Source: Alnus glutinosa | Taxonomy: Eukaryota > Streptophyta > Magnoliopsida > Fagales > Betulaceae | DNA: 64,000 nt | Direction of reading: 5' to 3' | NCBI RefSeq assembly: GCF_958979055.1 | Contig: NC_084887.1 | Span: forward strand, 32,307,544-32,371,543 | In this document: positions 13,342-24,089 of the stretch, in pieces | Position numbering within the stretch: position 1 is the stretch's first letter | Layout: the number at the start of each line of letters is the position of its first letter | The notes under the pieces: generated by a model | What the model was told of the DNA's origin: nothing | What the model saw: the letters and a program-made list of their open reading frames with translations, nothing else | Database searches by the model: none | Program-made: the position numbers and the translations under genes

Positions 13342-13485
13342 TTATTCAAGGGGGTCATTGTACCAAACAAGATCAGCTTCTACTTGATGACAAAGGTCTT
13401 TTAAGTACTTGATCACATGCCCATCCGCATCAGGGGCATTGGGGATATCAGCTAAAGCTCTTACTGTAGTCATAGTTGGATGCAT
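13342..13485 (-). CDS. small hypothetical ORF, 47 residues
   Basis: An ATG-initiated frame starting MHPTMTTVRALADIPNAPDA and ending VEADLVWYNDPLE. Its composition looks like a soluble helical protein rather than random AT-rich translation, but it is short, has no recognised motif and no visible promoter. It could be a decayed exon of an unrelated gene. I do not recognise it. Confidence 0.25.
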   Translation of the reverse strand: MHPTMTTVRALADIPNAPDADGHVIKYLKDLCHQVEADLVWYNDPLE

Positions 13486-15149
13486 TATTGCTCAAAACCA
13501 TCTAAAGTTGTTTGTTTTTATTTACTCTGTTTACTGAAGTTGCGGATATATAAGGTTTCTTTTTATGGGAGGGACTGGCTATACATGAAGATCAAAGCTG
13601 TATTGAGAAGTTACAACTGGGCTTTAGTTACTGTTTTCTGAGGATACTCTGGGTTCTACATTCCAAATTTTGTTGCTTATTTGATTGATATATTTCTGAC
13701 TGTTCCACGTATTTTCAGTTGTACAGAAAGGGGTACTTCATAGCTGCAACCTTGCCATCTCTTCAGGTTGGTGCCAGCCTCTAAATGGCTGTTTCTTATC
13801 CTGCATGTCTAGGTACCCAACAGGTTGGATTTATAGCTTTGTTGAGTTGATTCTAAATTCATAACTAAAAGGATTATGGCTGCCGTCATCGCTAATTCTT
13901 AGAACAATAACCTATTGTTGGACTCATTCATTGTCAAGTCTTGATCTTCGGCATGCCAGCCACATTACACCGTATACATGGTGCTTGAAGAGGTCTAAAC
14001 AGTCTTTAAGTTGAATTTTCTTCTTTACTTAACCAAATACCAATATTAGATGGTAGCTTATAATCCTCACTGCTTTTCTCGAGATCTTGTTGGGAAAGCT
14101 TGCCTAGATTATTGATGGGGGTTATATTGGAAAGTAGTTGTCTAGCCATGTAAGCATGAGCAGTAACTTGATATTTGTATGACCATTTTTCTTCAAGTAT
14201 GTACGGTAGATTGCATCCCACTTTTTCTCATCGGTTTTGCCTACAATTTTCTTCATATTGAAATGATCAATTGAAAACATGTAATAAAGTATCCTTTCTG
14301 TGAGTTCCTAGCACGAGCATCATTAAGAACTGCATATGGACGTGTGAAAAACATGCTTTCCTTGTTCCCCTATAAACTGTGATAGGGCAAATCAACTTGA
14401 AATGTAATTTCAGGCTAAAGTTCTGCATCATGGACTATGGTGCAATCTGAAGTAACTGACCCCACTTCAGTTTTCTACTGAACTCGATTCTCCAAGTATT
14501 GCAACCTGTTTTTATCTTTGGTTGCTTAAGCTGTTGGTTTAGCCTTTTAGTCTTTGTTGTATAATAAGGTTTATGTATAATGGTGCATTTTGTTGTTGGT
14601 ATATAGTTACCTTCTCTCTATTAGTTCCTTTATTTTATGGATGAATCTTAGATATTACCTATACCAACTTTTTTCTTTTGACAAGTAAATCAATCTCATT
14701 AGACATGCACATAGGGGCACATTCTTAGTACACACTACACAGAAAGTACACAAGAGAACCTCTTATTCAAGAGAAAACGAAGAACAAAAGTTCAAAAAAT
14801 CAGAAAATCTAGAGAGAAGCAAACTATTATATGCTGCTATCCATGTGAAAAAGGGAGTTGAATGTATTATTTTTCAGCTCTTCCTCCAAAGTCTCTCTAT
14901 CTGATTCATCAAAAAAAAAAGTCTCTCTATCTTCAAAGGTCCATGCATTCCGTTATCTTCAAATACACCATATTAAACATAAAGGCACCAACCTCTAAAC
15001 TAGTTGGTGTGTGCTGTTGGACTTTAGTATTATAGTATACTTGGTGCTTGGTAATGGGGGGCATCCCCCATATGACGATGAATTTCCTGAGTTGAAATAG
15101 ATGTTCATTCCACAACGGACCTCTTTTTATTTTTCAATAATTATATTAG

Positions 15150-15233
15150 GTGGTAGATTCTGATAGGGTAGCAGATAGTCGCAGACATGCAGAAGCAGCT
15201 GTTAGTTATGATGACATTGAAGGGAAAGGGCAG
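15150..15233 (+). pseudogene. orphan exon-like segment
   Basis: An 84-base segment sits between a good acceptor (TATATTAG) and a good donor (GGGCAG/GTAACT). It is open in phase 0 for 28 residues that include DSDRVADSRRHAEAAVSYDD. I find no partner exons nearby, so it may be a relic or an exon of a gene otherwise lost from the interval. Confidence 0.25.
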
Positions 15234-15799
15234 GTAACTCACCTCCTTTCCTCCCGTTGTCACTATACTAAACCAAAGCAATGAAAACGCCAGCAGCTTG
15301 TTTGCATGGAAATGAAAACTCAGATTACGCGCGTCAACCAACCAAAACATATTAAAAAGAGTGAGGTAACAAATTGAAGATTCATTTGAATGCGTTGGGA
15401 TAACAAGTGAAGAAGATTCGTGTTATTTGTTATTTCTGTGAAGAATGAATGATTTGATTGTCGTGAACTCAAGCCAGATAAAACAGTTTCACCTGGAAAA
15501 AGATAAAACAAAATTTTGAACTTGACAAAAATCTTTTCCGATCAATCGTGAACTGTAGAAATCTCTTAAAAATATTTTTATAGATCCCCACAACTCACCT
15601 GGGCAATTATTCTCACGAGTAAGCCTAGAAAATAGACAAAATGTTAAACGTGAGTTTAGGCACAATAAGAACATTTGGAAGATTGAGACGAGGGCGATAC
15701 GTAGAAAAAAGCAGTAGAGCCAGTAGGCGAAATTGGTGAGCGCATAATGATAAATCAATCTGTCCTATGCGCGTAGGCCTCAGTTTCACAACTAACGTG

Positions 15800-15811
15800 A
15801 GTCCCATACCG
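15800..15811 (+). promoter_or_regulatory. upstream sequence element (USE) of the U1 gene
   Basis: AGTCCCATACCG is close to the plant snRNA USE consensus RTCCCACATCG. It lies 34 bases before the TATA element, about 67 bases before the U1 5' end. That spacing is the one known for RNA polymerase II-type plant snRNA genes; Pol III-type genes have about one helical turn less. Confidence 0.75.
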
Positions 15812-15845
15812 GAAGCGAGTGAAAGGCATATCACGAAGGCTCTTG

Positions 15846-15853
15846 TATATAAA
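15846..15853 (+). promoter_or_regulatory. TATA element of the U1 gene
   Basis: TATATAAA, starting 32 bases before the first base of U1 and correctly placed relative to the USE. Confidence 0.8.
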
Positions 15854-15877
15854 GGAATAGAAGAGCCCCGTTTGAAC

Positions 15878-16040
15878 ATACTTACCTGGACGGGGTCTAT
15901 GGGTGATCAACAAGGCCCATTGCCTAGGTTAGTGACCTCCATTGCACTACGGAGGGGTGCTGCCCTAAGGTCTGTCCAAAGCGGCAGAGCCTACGTCATA
16001 ATTTGTGATAGTGGGGGCCTGCGTCCGCGCGGCCCCTTTC
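15878..16040 (+). ncRNA. U1: U1 spliceosomal snRNA
   Basis: The 5' end ATACTTACCTG pairs with 5' splice sites. Stem-loop I is present with loop GATCAACAAGG, the U1-70K binding loop in the family. Stem-loop II is CCTCC-ATTGCAC-TA-CGGAGG, and its loop ATTGCAC (15941-15947) is the U1A site. The Sm site is AATTTGTG (16000-16007). Stem-loop IV is GGGGCC/GGCCCC. Length (~163 nt) fits plant U1. All protein-binding loops and the promoter (USE plus TATA) are intact, so this looks like a functional gene rather than a processed pseudogene. The 3' end is set to within a few bases. Confidence 0.95.
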
Positions 16041-16042
16041 CC

Positions 16043-16456
16043 AAAACTAACAAAGAAGTCTTTATGTTTAAAAAGTCTGGTTCCTTTTCGTTTAGTTTCT
16101 ACTTTTCCTGGCCAATCGAACCCAAGATCTGATATTATAGTACTATATCATATTTTGGAAAAGATTTTATTTTATTTTTATATTTTTCTATCCTTTTCTT
16201 ATCCTTCCATTTTAAAAATCAACATTAACCTCAACACATCAACAAAAAAAACACCATTCAGATCATGCAGCCAAAAGCCTCGAACATTGAGAAATTAAAT
16301 CGATCTAAAAGTTCTAAGACTAGACTAACTTGATGGTAGCTACTTTTTGTTCTTTTTCTTTTTTTAATTTTTTTTATTTATTAACGATTCAATGATTTAG
16401 CACCCTATACATAGAATATCTTGGTATTACCTATAGCCATAGGTCGCCCTCTTGCT
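16043..16456. other. gene-free DNA downstream of U1
   Basis: AT-rich sequence with T-runs. No further feature is recognised between the U1 3' end and the retroposon insertion. Confidence 0.6.
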
Positions 16457-17530
16457 ATGATGTATCCTCTTTTTTTTTTTTTTTTTTTTCTTTTTTTTTT
16501 TCTTTTTTTTTTTTAATTTTTTAACGTAAAAGACACCTTCATTACCGGAGCAAACGCCCGGAAACCACCCAAAAGGGTTTCAACGATCAGAAACATACAC
16601 AAATCAAAGAAAAGAAGGCATTACAAACGCCCGTAGGCGAAGCTAAATCAAGGCCGACGGCCGAAGGTAGTGAGTAGAGGTAAAGAACCTCTAACCACAA
16701 AGCAAGGGAAAACCCTAGCTTAAAGCAGCTACCGAAGACCGGTAGACTCTAAAACAGGTAAAGAATATACAAACAAAACAAGAAGAAGCACTGGAATACA
16801 AGCACAAGAAACAAATAGCCGGAGAAACCAGCGCGTGCGGAACACACGTCGTCTCTGGGAACCCCCCTAACAACGGACGACCTTCAGAAGTCCAGATCAG
16901 CACCTTGCGAAGCCGGAAAAGCAAGCCATAACCCGCACGCGCGGGGGCAGGATGGAAGACCCCCGACCTGTGCTGATCACGCGCCGACCAGGAGAGAGCT
17001 ACACGACCCGCCAGGTAACCATCGAGACCGGAGAGGGCCAAAGACCGCAAGAGGAAGATTCTTGTCGAAAAAGAGCCAATCGAGGTTAATAGATCTAACT
17101 TTGAACAACATCTCCGCCGGCCATTCTCCAACACCCGTCTATCTCCACGAACCAGAAACCAAAAGCCTATGCTTGCTCCAATCAAAGACAAAGAAAAACA
17201 AAAGAAAGAAAAATAAAGACAAAACAACCTCCACCAGTGCAGCACTGGGAGGAAGAAAACTCCAACAGCCCTAATGGCTTGGAGACAACATCCACCACTA
17301 GAAGGACGACCTAGGGGGAACAAAACCCTAGCCCTAACGGCCAAGGGAAAATTGAGCCAAAAAACGAAGCCGGGAGGAGGAGGCGTGAGGCCTCCTCCCC
17401 TGGAAGACAAGTTTCTCTCTAAAGACTCGCTCTCTAGAAGACTCTCGGACTTTCTCTCTCTACGCGAGAGAGGTATCAAATACACATTGACTAAGGCATT
17501 GCTTTTGGGACCAACATGATGTATCCTCTT
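16457..17530 (-). mobile_element. non-autonomous poly(A) retroposon with 15-bp target duplication
   Basis: A perfect 15-base direct repeat ATGATGTATCCTCTT (16457-16471 and 17516-17530) brackets 1,044 bases. On the plus strand the inside begins with an interrupted poly(T) of about 45 bases, so the element runs on the minus strand and ends in poly(A). These are hallmarks of LINE-machinery (target-primed) integration. The interior is GC-richer than its surroundings and holds a long minus-strand open frame (from the 5' boundary down to 16715) rich in Leu, Ser, Phe and Arg, without recognisable RT or endonuclease motifs. It is too long for a typical SINE; a non-autonomous LINE derivative or retroposed transcript fits best. 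Confidence 0.8.
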
Positions 17531-17559
17531 GCTATAATGTATAGGCAGATGGGAAAAGC

Positions 17560-17652
17560 TTGGTGCACAACACACAATTACTTGTATGAGTGGGATCCAT
17601 TTGAGTGAGTGGGTCCCACCCATGTAAGTAGGTTGTGTGCTGTTGTGCAAGA
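17560..17652. mobile_element. short palindromic MITE
   Basis: The left arm GTGCACAACACACAATTACTT pairs with the right arm around GTAGGTTGTGTGCTGTTGTGC; the centre carries GTGGGATCC and GGGTCCCAC. It lies immediately beside the retroposon target site. The ends resemble those of the element at 35541-35727. Confidence 0.55.
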
Positions 17653-17695
17653 ATCAAATTCCTAAGCAGATTAGGATCCCTTAAATTTTTTGCCC

Positions 17696-17962
17696 CAAAT
17701 TTGAGAGAATTTGGACAGGTGATTGTAAGATAGTATTTCTGGGACTCACCTGACCAAATAAAAATTAGACTGTCCAACTACTTATCCAGTCAGATGGGTC
17801 TCATAAGTGCTCTCTCACAATCACTTGCACAAATTCTCTCAAATTCGGATTTCTGGGACTCACCTGACCAAATAAAAATTAAACTGTTCAACTACTTATC
17901 CAGTCAAGTGGGTCTCATAAGTGTTCTCTCACAATCACTTGCCCAAATTCTCTCAAATTCGG
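17696..17962. mobile_element. palindromic MITE (family 1, copy A) with partial tandem duplication
   Basis: The left arm reads TTGAGAGAATTTGGACAGGT and the right arm its reverse complement (CACTTGCACAAATTCTCTCAA), so the full element spans 17696-17849. A 114-base part (from ATTTCTGGGACTCACC on) is repeated in tandem with few changes as 17735-17848 and 17849-17962. Related copies lie at 20135-20275 and 20738-20885. Confidence 0.7.
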
Positions 17963-18117
17963 ACAGAAAATTTGAGGAAATCTTGATATTGTATAGACAT
18001 AGATTGCCTTATGTGATTCAAACCCGTGACTTGATATCTACTTAGATCAACTTGTAATACACTTCAAAAATTAAATCAAATAAGCAAAAATAATGAAAAT
18101 AAATGAATTGTTTCATA

Positions 18118-18131
18118 AACTTATAAGGGTT

Positions 18132-18166
<35 letters not shown>

Positions 18167-18834
18167 CTTAAACTACCAGCCATTTTTAAAGTAGCTCACT
18201 GAACTAAAAGTGTATCACTCGAGCCCCACAAATTATCAAAGAGTACCAAAATGACTCATTTTGTCGAAAATATTCTTATAATACCTTTGTCATGTATCAT
18301 ATTTTCAATCAAAAATTAATAAAAATTAAAAATTAAATTTAAAAATCAAATAAATATTAAAAATATTAAAAAAGAAATAGTTAAAAAATAATAGAAAAGA
18401 AAAATATATGAACAGGTGACTGGGCAAAATGGGGGTGGCCATTTTGGCTAAGGGGGTGGCTCATGGCCGGTCTGAAGGTGGCTGAACCACCCCATGGCCC
18501 TTGGGGGTGGCCAAACCACCTCCAAATAGCAAAATGGGGTGGCTAAAACCACCTTTAGAGCTTGGCCACCCCTATTTTGTCCAAAGGGAAGAGTGAGTCA
18601 CCCCTTCATTTTTATTTTTTATTGATATTTTTAATATTTCTTTTATCTTTAAATTTTTATTATTTTTTAATTGAAAATATGAAATGTAGCAAGGGTATCA
18701 TAGGAATATTTTGACAAAATTGGTCTTTTTGGTACTCTTTGATAGTTTATAAGGTCCAAGAGATGTACTTGGTAGTTCAGCTTAAAAATAAATGGTAATA
18801 TAGGGGGCTTTTTTATAATTAAGCCAACTTATAA
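18118..18834. mobile_element. Mutator-like non-autonomous element with 9-bp target duplication
   Basis: A perfect 9-base direct repeat AACTTATAA (18118-18126 and 18826-18834) flanks 699 bases with long terminal inverted repeats (~200 bases): the left end GGGTTAATTA matches the reverse complement of the right end GGCTTAATTATAA, and the inner parts match too (for example AAAGAGTACCAAAA and TTTTTGGTACTCTTT). The core is rich in GGTGGC/CCACC. Nine-base duplications and long TIRs define MULEs; there is no transposase, so this is a MITE-class MULE. Confidence 0.85.
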
Positions 18835-19435
18835 TGATCACTTCAAGGGGTGAGGTGAGGCCTCCTCAACTTAAATAACTTAGTTCTCATAATCGCATTC
18901 AATCCAAATCAAGAACATAAATACATAACATAGCCCAAGAAATAAATACCACGCCCAAAAAGCCATCTTCCACTTTGCATGCTACCTCCATTGAACACCC
19001 CATTCACAGACACGTGTTCACTCTAGCATAGAGATAGAAATTAGCTACAAATTTATCTATAGTTATATCCTATCAACCAGTCTAATATAATGATATGTGT
19101 CCCTTACCTTAACCGGTGAAAAACACAATTTTTTTTCTTCTTTATAGTATTAAAAAGAAATAGGTACTTTAGTAAACATGTCACTTTATTAGACAAATCT
19201 GCCGAACCTTAAAAATGACCATATTTTGGGTGGAACTACTCCCACCCATGGGTTTATACCCCCTCCAAAATTTTAAATTTCCTCTAAAGTTTATATTTTT
19301 AAAATATGAACCCTTAAAATGTGTTTGTTAATTAGTTTTGCCTACCCACACCTTGATTTCTTCCGCCCTTGCCCATATTGGATAGACTACAAGTTTTGGG
19401 TTTGACTTATAATTTAAAATTCAGAATTCAATATT

Positions 19436-19725
19436 TATCAAACACACATAACAGAGTAGTGGGTTGTTAGTTTTGAAATTAGTAAAAAGTGATGATGTGA
19501 TATAAAATAACAAGAATTTGTATAAAAAAGTGAAAAAAATTTTGTATTGTAGTAAATTTTTTTATTTGAATAGTAATAAAAAATTATTGATGTGATATAA
19601 AAAGTGAAAAAAATAAAAATATTTTAATGTTGATTAATAGTAAAATATATAAAAAAGTGATAAAAAAAATATATAAACAGTAACAGCATTATGCTGTTAT
19701 GATCCGTAACCTATCAAACAAGCCC
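19436..19725 (-). mobile_element. MITE family 2, copy 1
   Basis: Ends are ATCAAACACACATAACAGAG and CGTAACCTATCAAACAAGCC. Read on the minus strand it aligns over its whole length, with roughly 80% identity by eye, to 55170-55438. Shared blocks include TTTTTATTACTATTCAAATA and CAACCCACTACTCTGTT. The terminal GGCTTGTTTG and lack of coding capacity suggest a hAT- or Harbinger-type MITE; target duplication not clear. Confidence 0.65.
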
Positions 19726-20134
19726 AATGTCGTTTGAAAGCCATACAGATTTTCTTTCCTTTGAGGAAAATTGAACAAATCAAAAAAGTCTCACAATTTA
19801 AGGTACACCCGGCCCCTTCAACAGTACGTAGGACAGATATTAGTGGCCACTAAACTTTATATACCTCAAAAGCTGCGTATCCGTACAAGGGGGTACAAAT
19901 TTTAAGACTCCTTTATGAGAATGCTCGACTCTTTTGTTCCTTGTCAATTAAAAGTACAACCGTGATTATCTGCACGATGACAGATATTAGAACAACTAAT
20001 TACGATTACTACTACTATTACTACCATCCAAAGAATCATTTCAAAGATAAGGCCTCGGTAAATGGAGCCATGCTTTTCCTTTTCATTTGTCATTTTTTTA
20101 ATTTATATCTTTTATAATTACTTATTTAAATTTA

Positions 20135-20275
20135 AAAAGTGATTGTGATAGACTACTTATAAGATTTATTGAACCAAATAAATGGTTTGACAGTTTAATT
20201 TTTATTTGGTCATTTCATAAGTGACCTCTCATAATCACCGGCCTGAATTCTCTCAAATTCAAACAAATAATTATA
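20135..20275. mobile_element. MITE family 1, copy B
   Basis: Diverged relative of 17696-17849: GTGATTGTGATAGACTACTT at the left, ATTTTTATTTGGTCA in the middle, CTGAATTCTCTCAAATTC at the right. Confidence 0.55.
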
Positions 20276-20737
20276 GAATATAATCTCATTTTTTTATCTT
20301 TATTAACTTCATTTTCCGAAGGAGAAAAAAGTGTAAGTAATGAAAGAGATCCTTTGGGTGAAAGTTGTGGTAATTTAACAAGTTTTAGCCGGATTCAAAA
20401 TTTTGTACCATTTTAAATAAATTGTAAATTCTTAAATTATGTAATTTTGACTATTTTTAGGCATTAAAACACTTGAAAAATACTACATAATAAAAATGTG
20501 ACATATTATCAATGCAAAAAAATTTTCTTTTCAAAATGCTTCATTTTCACTTTTACAGACATGTTTTACAACATAATTAAAGAGCAAGAATCTGATGAAA
20601 ATATATCAAATTCTCGACTATAATATGCTAATTTTCAATATGTGGCATTTTTCAAGACTTTCGATACTTAGAAATGATCAAAATTACATAATCTGATAAT
20701 TTACAATTTCTTTTAAATTGTAGAAGATTCTAATCTG

Positions 20738-20885
20738 GACAGTTGATTGTTAAAGACTACTTATAAGACTCACCTAACCGAATAAGTGTTTGGGCAGCTC
20801 AATTTTTATTTGATCAAGTGTGTCTTATAAGTGATCTCTCAATAACCTACCTGAATTTTTTTAAATTTGAACAAATAATTTAAAA
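20738..20885. mobile_element. MITE family 1, copy C
   Basis: Third copy of the same family: GACAGTTGATTGTTAAAGAC, AATTTTTATTTGATCAAGTG, TCTTATAAGTGATCTCTCA, in the same order and orientation as copy B. Confidence 0.55.
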
Positions 20886-21332
20886 GGATGCTAATCCGTT
20901 TTAACAGTTCATTGCATGAGGTGTCAAACCGACTTTATTTGTGAGCGGTGGTTCCCAATGAGAAAGCAGTAGCATGAAGTTGGAGGTAACGCCCTCATGT
21001 TCTAACTTATATTGTTTTGATAAGTTCATGAAGTAATGTTAAAGGGTGATATTCTATTTGATTTAGTAAATCCATGGCCATGATGCACACTTGCCCATGG
21101 CCTCTTAATTTAATGCTCATGCATGCCTCTCTTCCGGACTTTTGCCATGCAATTTTGCAATTTACCACCTCCTCCTCCTTCAATTCCTTCCTATCCAACC
21201 AATTCATTAATACACTTAATTAATTTTCTTGCTTATCAAAGGATTCTACTAGACAACACTTTCACAATCCAATTCGGTTAATTCAACCTCCAGTATCATA
21301 AATGTGATATCAAAGATGTCATATAAGTAGAT

Positions 21333-21986
21333 GTTAATGTTGGGAAATTATCATTATCCGACCCGAGTGAACCTGCAATTAGTACATACCTGCATAGATG
21401 GTTCAAATACAAGCCGCTCGAAAATCCACCAAGACCTACACCTGGTTGGATGGCCTACTCGAGCATAGCACACGGTTGGTGGTCGGATCGATGGACCCTA
21501 ACAAAGCAGATACTTATTGAAGTCAAATCAAGTCAACATTCGATGAAATGACTTGGATCCCAGGAAATTCAGAATTGCTGCATGCCTTACCTAACCCCCA
21601 CACGCCGTCCGTAGCTACTCATCATGTTGGTTACTGTTCAACCCGAATACTGTTCATACCATATCGAGGCAATTGGAATCCCTGAAAATTTGAAACCACT
21701 ATGCTCTTCAACTACTCTAAGGACCTTATAAATAGCAGGTCACTAGGTATTAGAAGGATTTTCTTTTTTCAAACTTTTACTCTCACCTACTACTGGCCTG
21801 ACTTAAGCATCGGAGGGAGGATCACAAGCCAAGCTCCAATGTGTCAATGTCGTTTTGCAAGTTCTCGAAGGGTGTAGCCACCGAGAGAAAGGAAACAATC
21901 CGACCCATAGGAAAGAGTAGCAATTCATCCTTGAAGCTAATCAAAAGCTGACACATCATTGTACTGAAAACTGTCTCAACAATTAA
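21333..21986 (+). mobile_element. solo LTR, Gypsy-like
   Basis: The 644-base unit 21338-21981 starts TGTTGGGA and ends TCTCAACA (7 of 8 bases inverted-repeat) and is flanked by GTTAA and ATTAA, an imperfect 5-base target duplication. Inside are a promoter-like TATAAATAG (about 21727) and a downstream stretch CTGACTTAAGCATCGGAGGG, which resembles the U5 region of many plant Gypsy LTRs. There is no internal region or second LTR within reach, so it is a solo LTR left by recombination. Confidence 0.7.
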
Positions 21987-22379
21987 GTCTTACGTTAAGT
22001 GTATATATGTACGTTACTTAATTATTAAGTGAAATTACGCTATATATACGGGTGCATGTCTTAATAGTGATTAGTTACCCACTGCAAACTTGGCTGTGGG
22101 TCAACCCTGGAAAAGTTTGCAACCTCTCTTTTATTTTCTTTTCTTTTTTTATTAAAAAAAAATGATATTTTTAAAATTTTCTCATCCTCAATTAGGATTT
22201 AACAAAAAATGCAAACGGACGAGTGATATTACAAACTTTTTAAACTTTGATATTTGGTATTGAGACTTTTTAAACTTTAGGGAAGTGATTTCAAAAACAA
22301 TGAAAAATCAGGAGTAAGTAAAGTTTCTCCAAACATAAACAAGGATTTTTCGATAGTTAAGGTGTGGTAGAATAATGAA

Positions 22380-22680
22380 TGCAAGAACCGGTTTAGATAT
22401 GGCCTTGTAATTGAAGATGCTAGATTTATGCTAAATAGGTTGCAGTTATGGAGTGTAAACCATCTCAATGAGAAAACGAATAGAGTAGCTCATAGGCTTG
22501 CCAAAGAAACTCTTTTTCTTTTTCTTTTTCTTTTTATTTATTTATTTATTTTTATTTTTTTTTTATGTAGGAACAAGTTTATAAGGAAGAAGACCCTCGC
22601 TGCATTATTGATCTTATGTCTGCTGAACGAAGTAATATTTAATTTATTCATCAATGAAAGGAAATAAAAAATAATAATAA
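22380..22680 (+). pseudogene. LINE 3' end: RNase H tail and 3'UTR
   Basis: The plus strand encodes LQLWSVNHLNEKTNRVAHRL, typical of the last part of the RNase H domain of plant L1 elements. After an inserted T-rich stretch comes EEDPRCIIDLMSAE, the usual LINE C-terminus, then an A/TAA-rich tail ending near 22690. The element is 5'-truncated. Confidence 0.65.
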
Positions 22681-23524
22681 TAAAAAAAATTTAGGGCTAT
22701 GAGCCTATATATATATATGTATGACAGAAAACTAGTGTGACCAATTTATGGCTTTGTCTCGTAATTGTGATAGAGCATATCTGTTGGTAAATTTTAGATT
22801 AATTAATCCTTTTTAATCCCTTTTGAGATTTGTTCTTAATTTCGTTTTCAAGTGCCAAATTGATGACAGAAAATCCAAACTTCATTAGAGGGATCAAAAG
22901 ATATTTTAATATTGAATTTCATTAATTTATATTTTTGTAAGAGTAGGAGTAACTATATATAGTAAGTCCTACATCAATACGTACGCTCGAAAGCCTGTGC
23001 CTTTCTGCTTTAAAGCAGGTTAAAATGGAATTATCAGCAGATAACAATGTAGATTAGCAGGTTAATTTTTGTTTCCTTCTACATTTTAATTACTTTTATA
23101 TTTCTCCTTCTTACAAGAGCAGTACAAAAGCATGCACTACTGCCAAATTACTTGACCAGGCTTGAGAAATTTCACGATATTTCTCCTTCTCACAGTATTT
23201 TAATGTCTCTATATATAATGCTTAATTAAGCTGTATCCTGGTACTTATATATATAAAGAAAAAGAAAAAAGAAAAAAAAGAAGCTGTATCCTGGATTTTA
23301 TTTTATTTTTTATTTTTACCAATTTTATGTACTTGTTGAATGAAATTCATGAATAAATTGTTATGGATCTAGCAGATATAGAAGGTTTAATTTAGGACTT
23401 ATATATGGTGATGAGAGAATCAAAATGGAAAATAGATTGACTACTTTGAGGGAGTCAAAGCCTCCTAATTTTCAATTTTCATACAAGATGAAAATATATT
23501 TTTTGAATGAGATATTGAGTCTAT

Positions 23525-23800
23525 TTGGCCCTATGCTTTCCCAGGCTAAAAGTACGATTGTAAACAAAATTGTGAAAAAGTGTATATTTTCGGAGTATGT
23601 TTTTAAAAAATTATGGTTTGAAAATATAGAAAAATTTGAGTTTTTAAATCATAATTAAGAGGTGCGTTTTTTAAAACGCACAGTTTTAAAGGCTAAACAG
23701 GAATTTTAAAAGTTAAATTGCGATTTTAACAAACATTTAACTGTATTTTTCAAATCAAACATTTTAAAATCACAAATCTAAACCAACCTTAATTTGTAAT
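23525..23800. repeat. degenerate repeat related to the element at 38075
   Basis: Contains the same A/T-rich motifs with CGCA and GCG spacers (GTGCGTTTTTTAAAACGCAC, TTGCGATTTTAAC, AAAATCACAAATC) as the Tourist-like MITE at 38075-38390. The ends are not clear. Confidence 0.35.
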
Positions 23801-24089
23801 TAATCTTAGAAACATAATATATATCTGCACTTGCCAAGAAGAGATGATTTGCATGATCACTTGGCCTAAGACCCATAGAGTTAAAAATATTGGCCGATCT
23901 TTTGGATTTTAATCTTTTATCCAACAACTCCAAAAGTACAAATTAATTAAACTGAACTCTTATGAATCTATTCTTTATAATTCACAAATGCTATAGCTAG
24001 TATATCACAAAATAGCCTCGCTTTATATATCTACCCCCAAACAAGGAAAGAAAAAGAAAAAAATCTCACATGTATATATAAACAGGAGA

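Larger units (their letters stand above)
12600..15790. other. region between F-box gene and U1 gene, two orphan coding-like patches
   Basis: This region is less AT-rich than most of the intergenic DNA and reads like transcribed or intronic sequence. The only coding-like patches I see are the small minus-strand frame at 13342-13485 and the exon-like segment at 15150-15233, listed separately. Possible splice pairs, such as TTTTCAG before 13720 and CTTCAG/GTTGGT near 13767, hint at a non-coding or decayed transcript. Confidence 0.4.
18835..21332. other. gene-free region with MITE copies
   Basis: No coding exon recognised. It holds the MITE copies at 19436-19725, 20135-20275 and 20738-20885 and otherwise AT-rich DNA. 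The minus-strand frame at 21007-21207 shows no motif. Confidence 0.6.

Noticed and set aside
16715-17650. 311-codon minus-strand frame taken as a gene
   Set aside because: It crosses the 5' boundary and target duplication of the retroposon, so the frame is partly fortuitous; no domain recognised.
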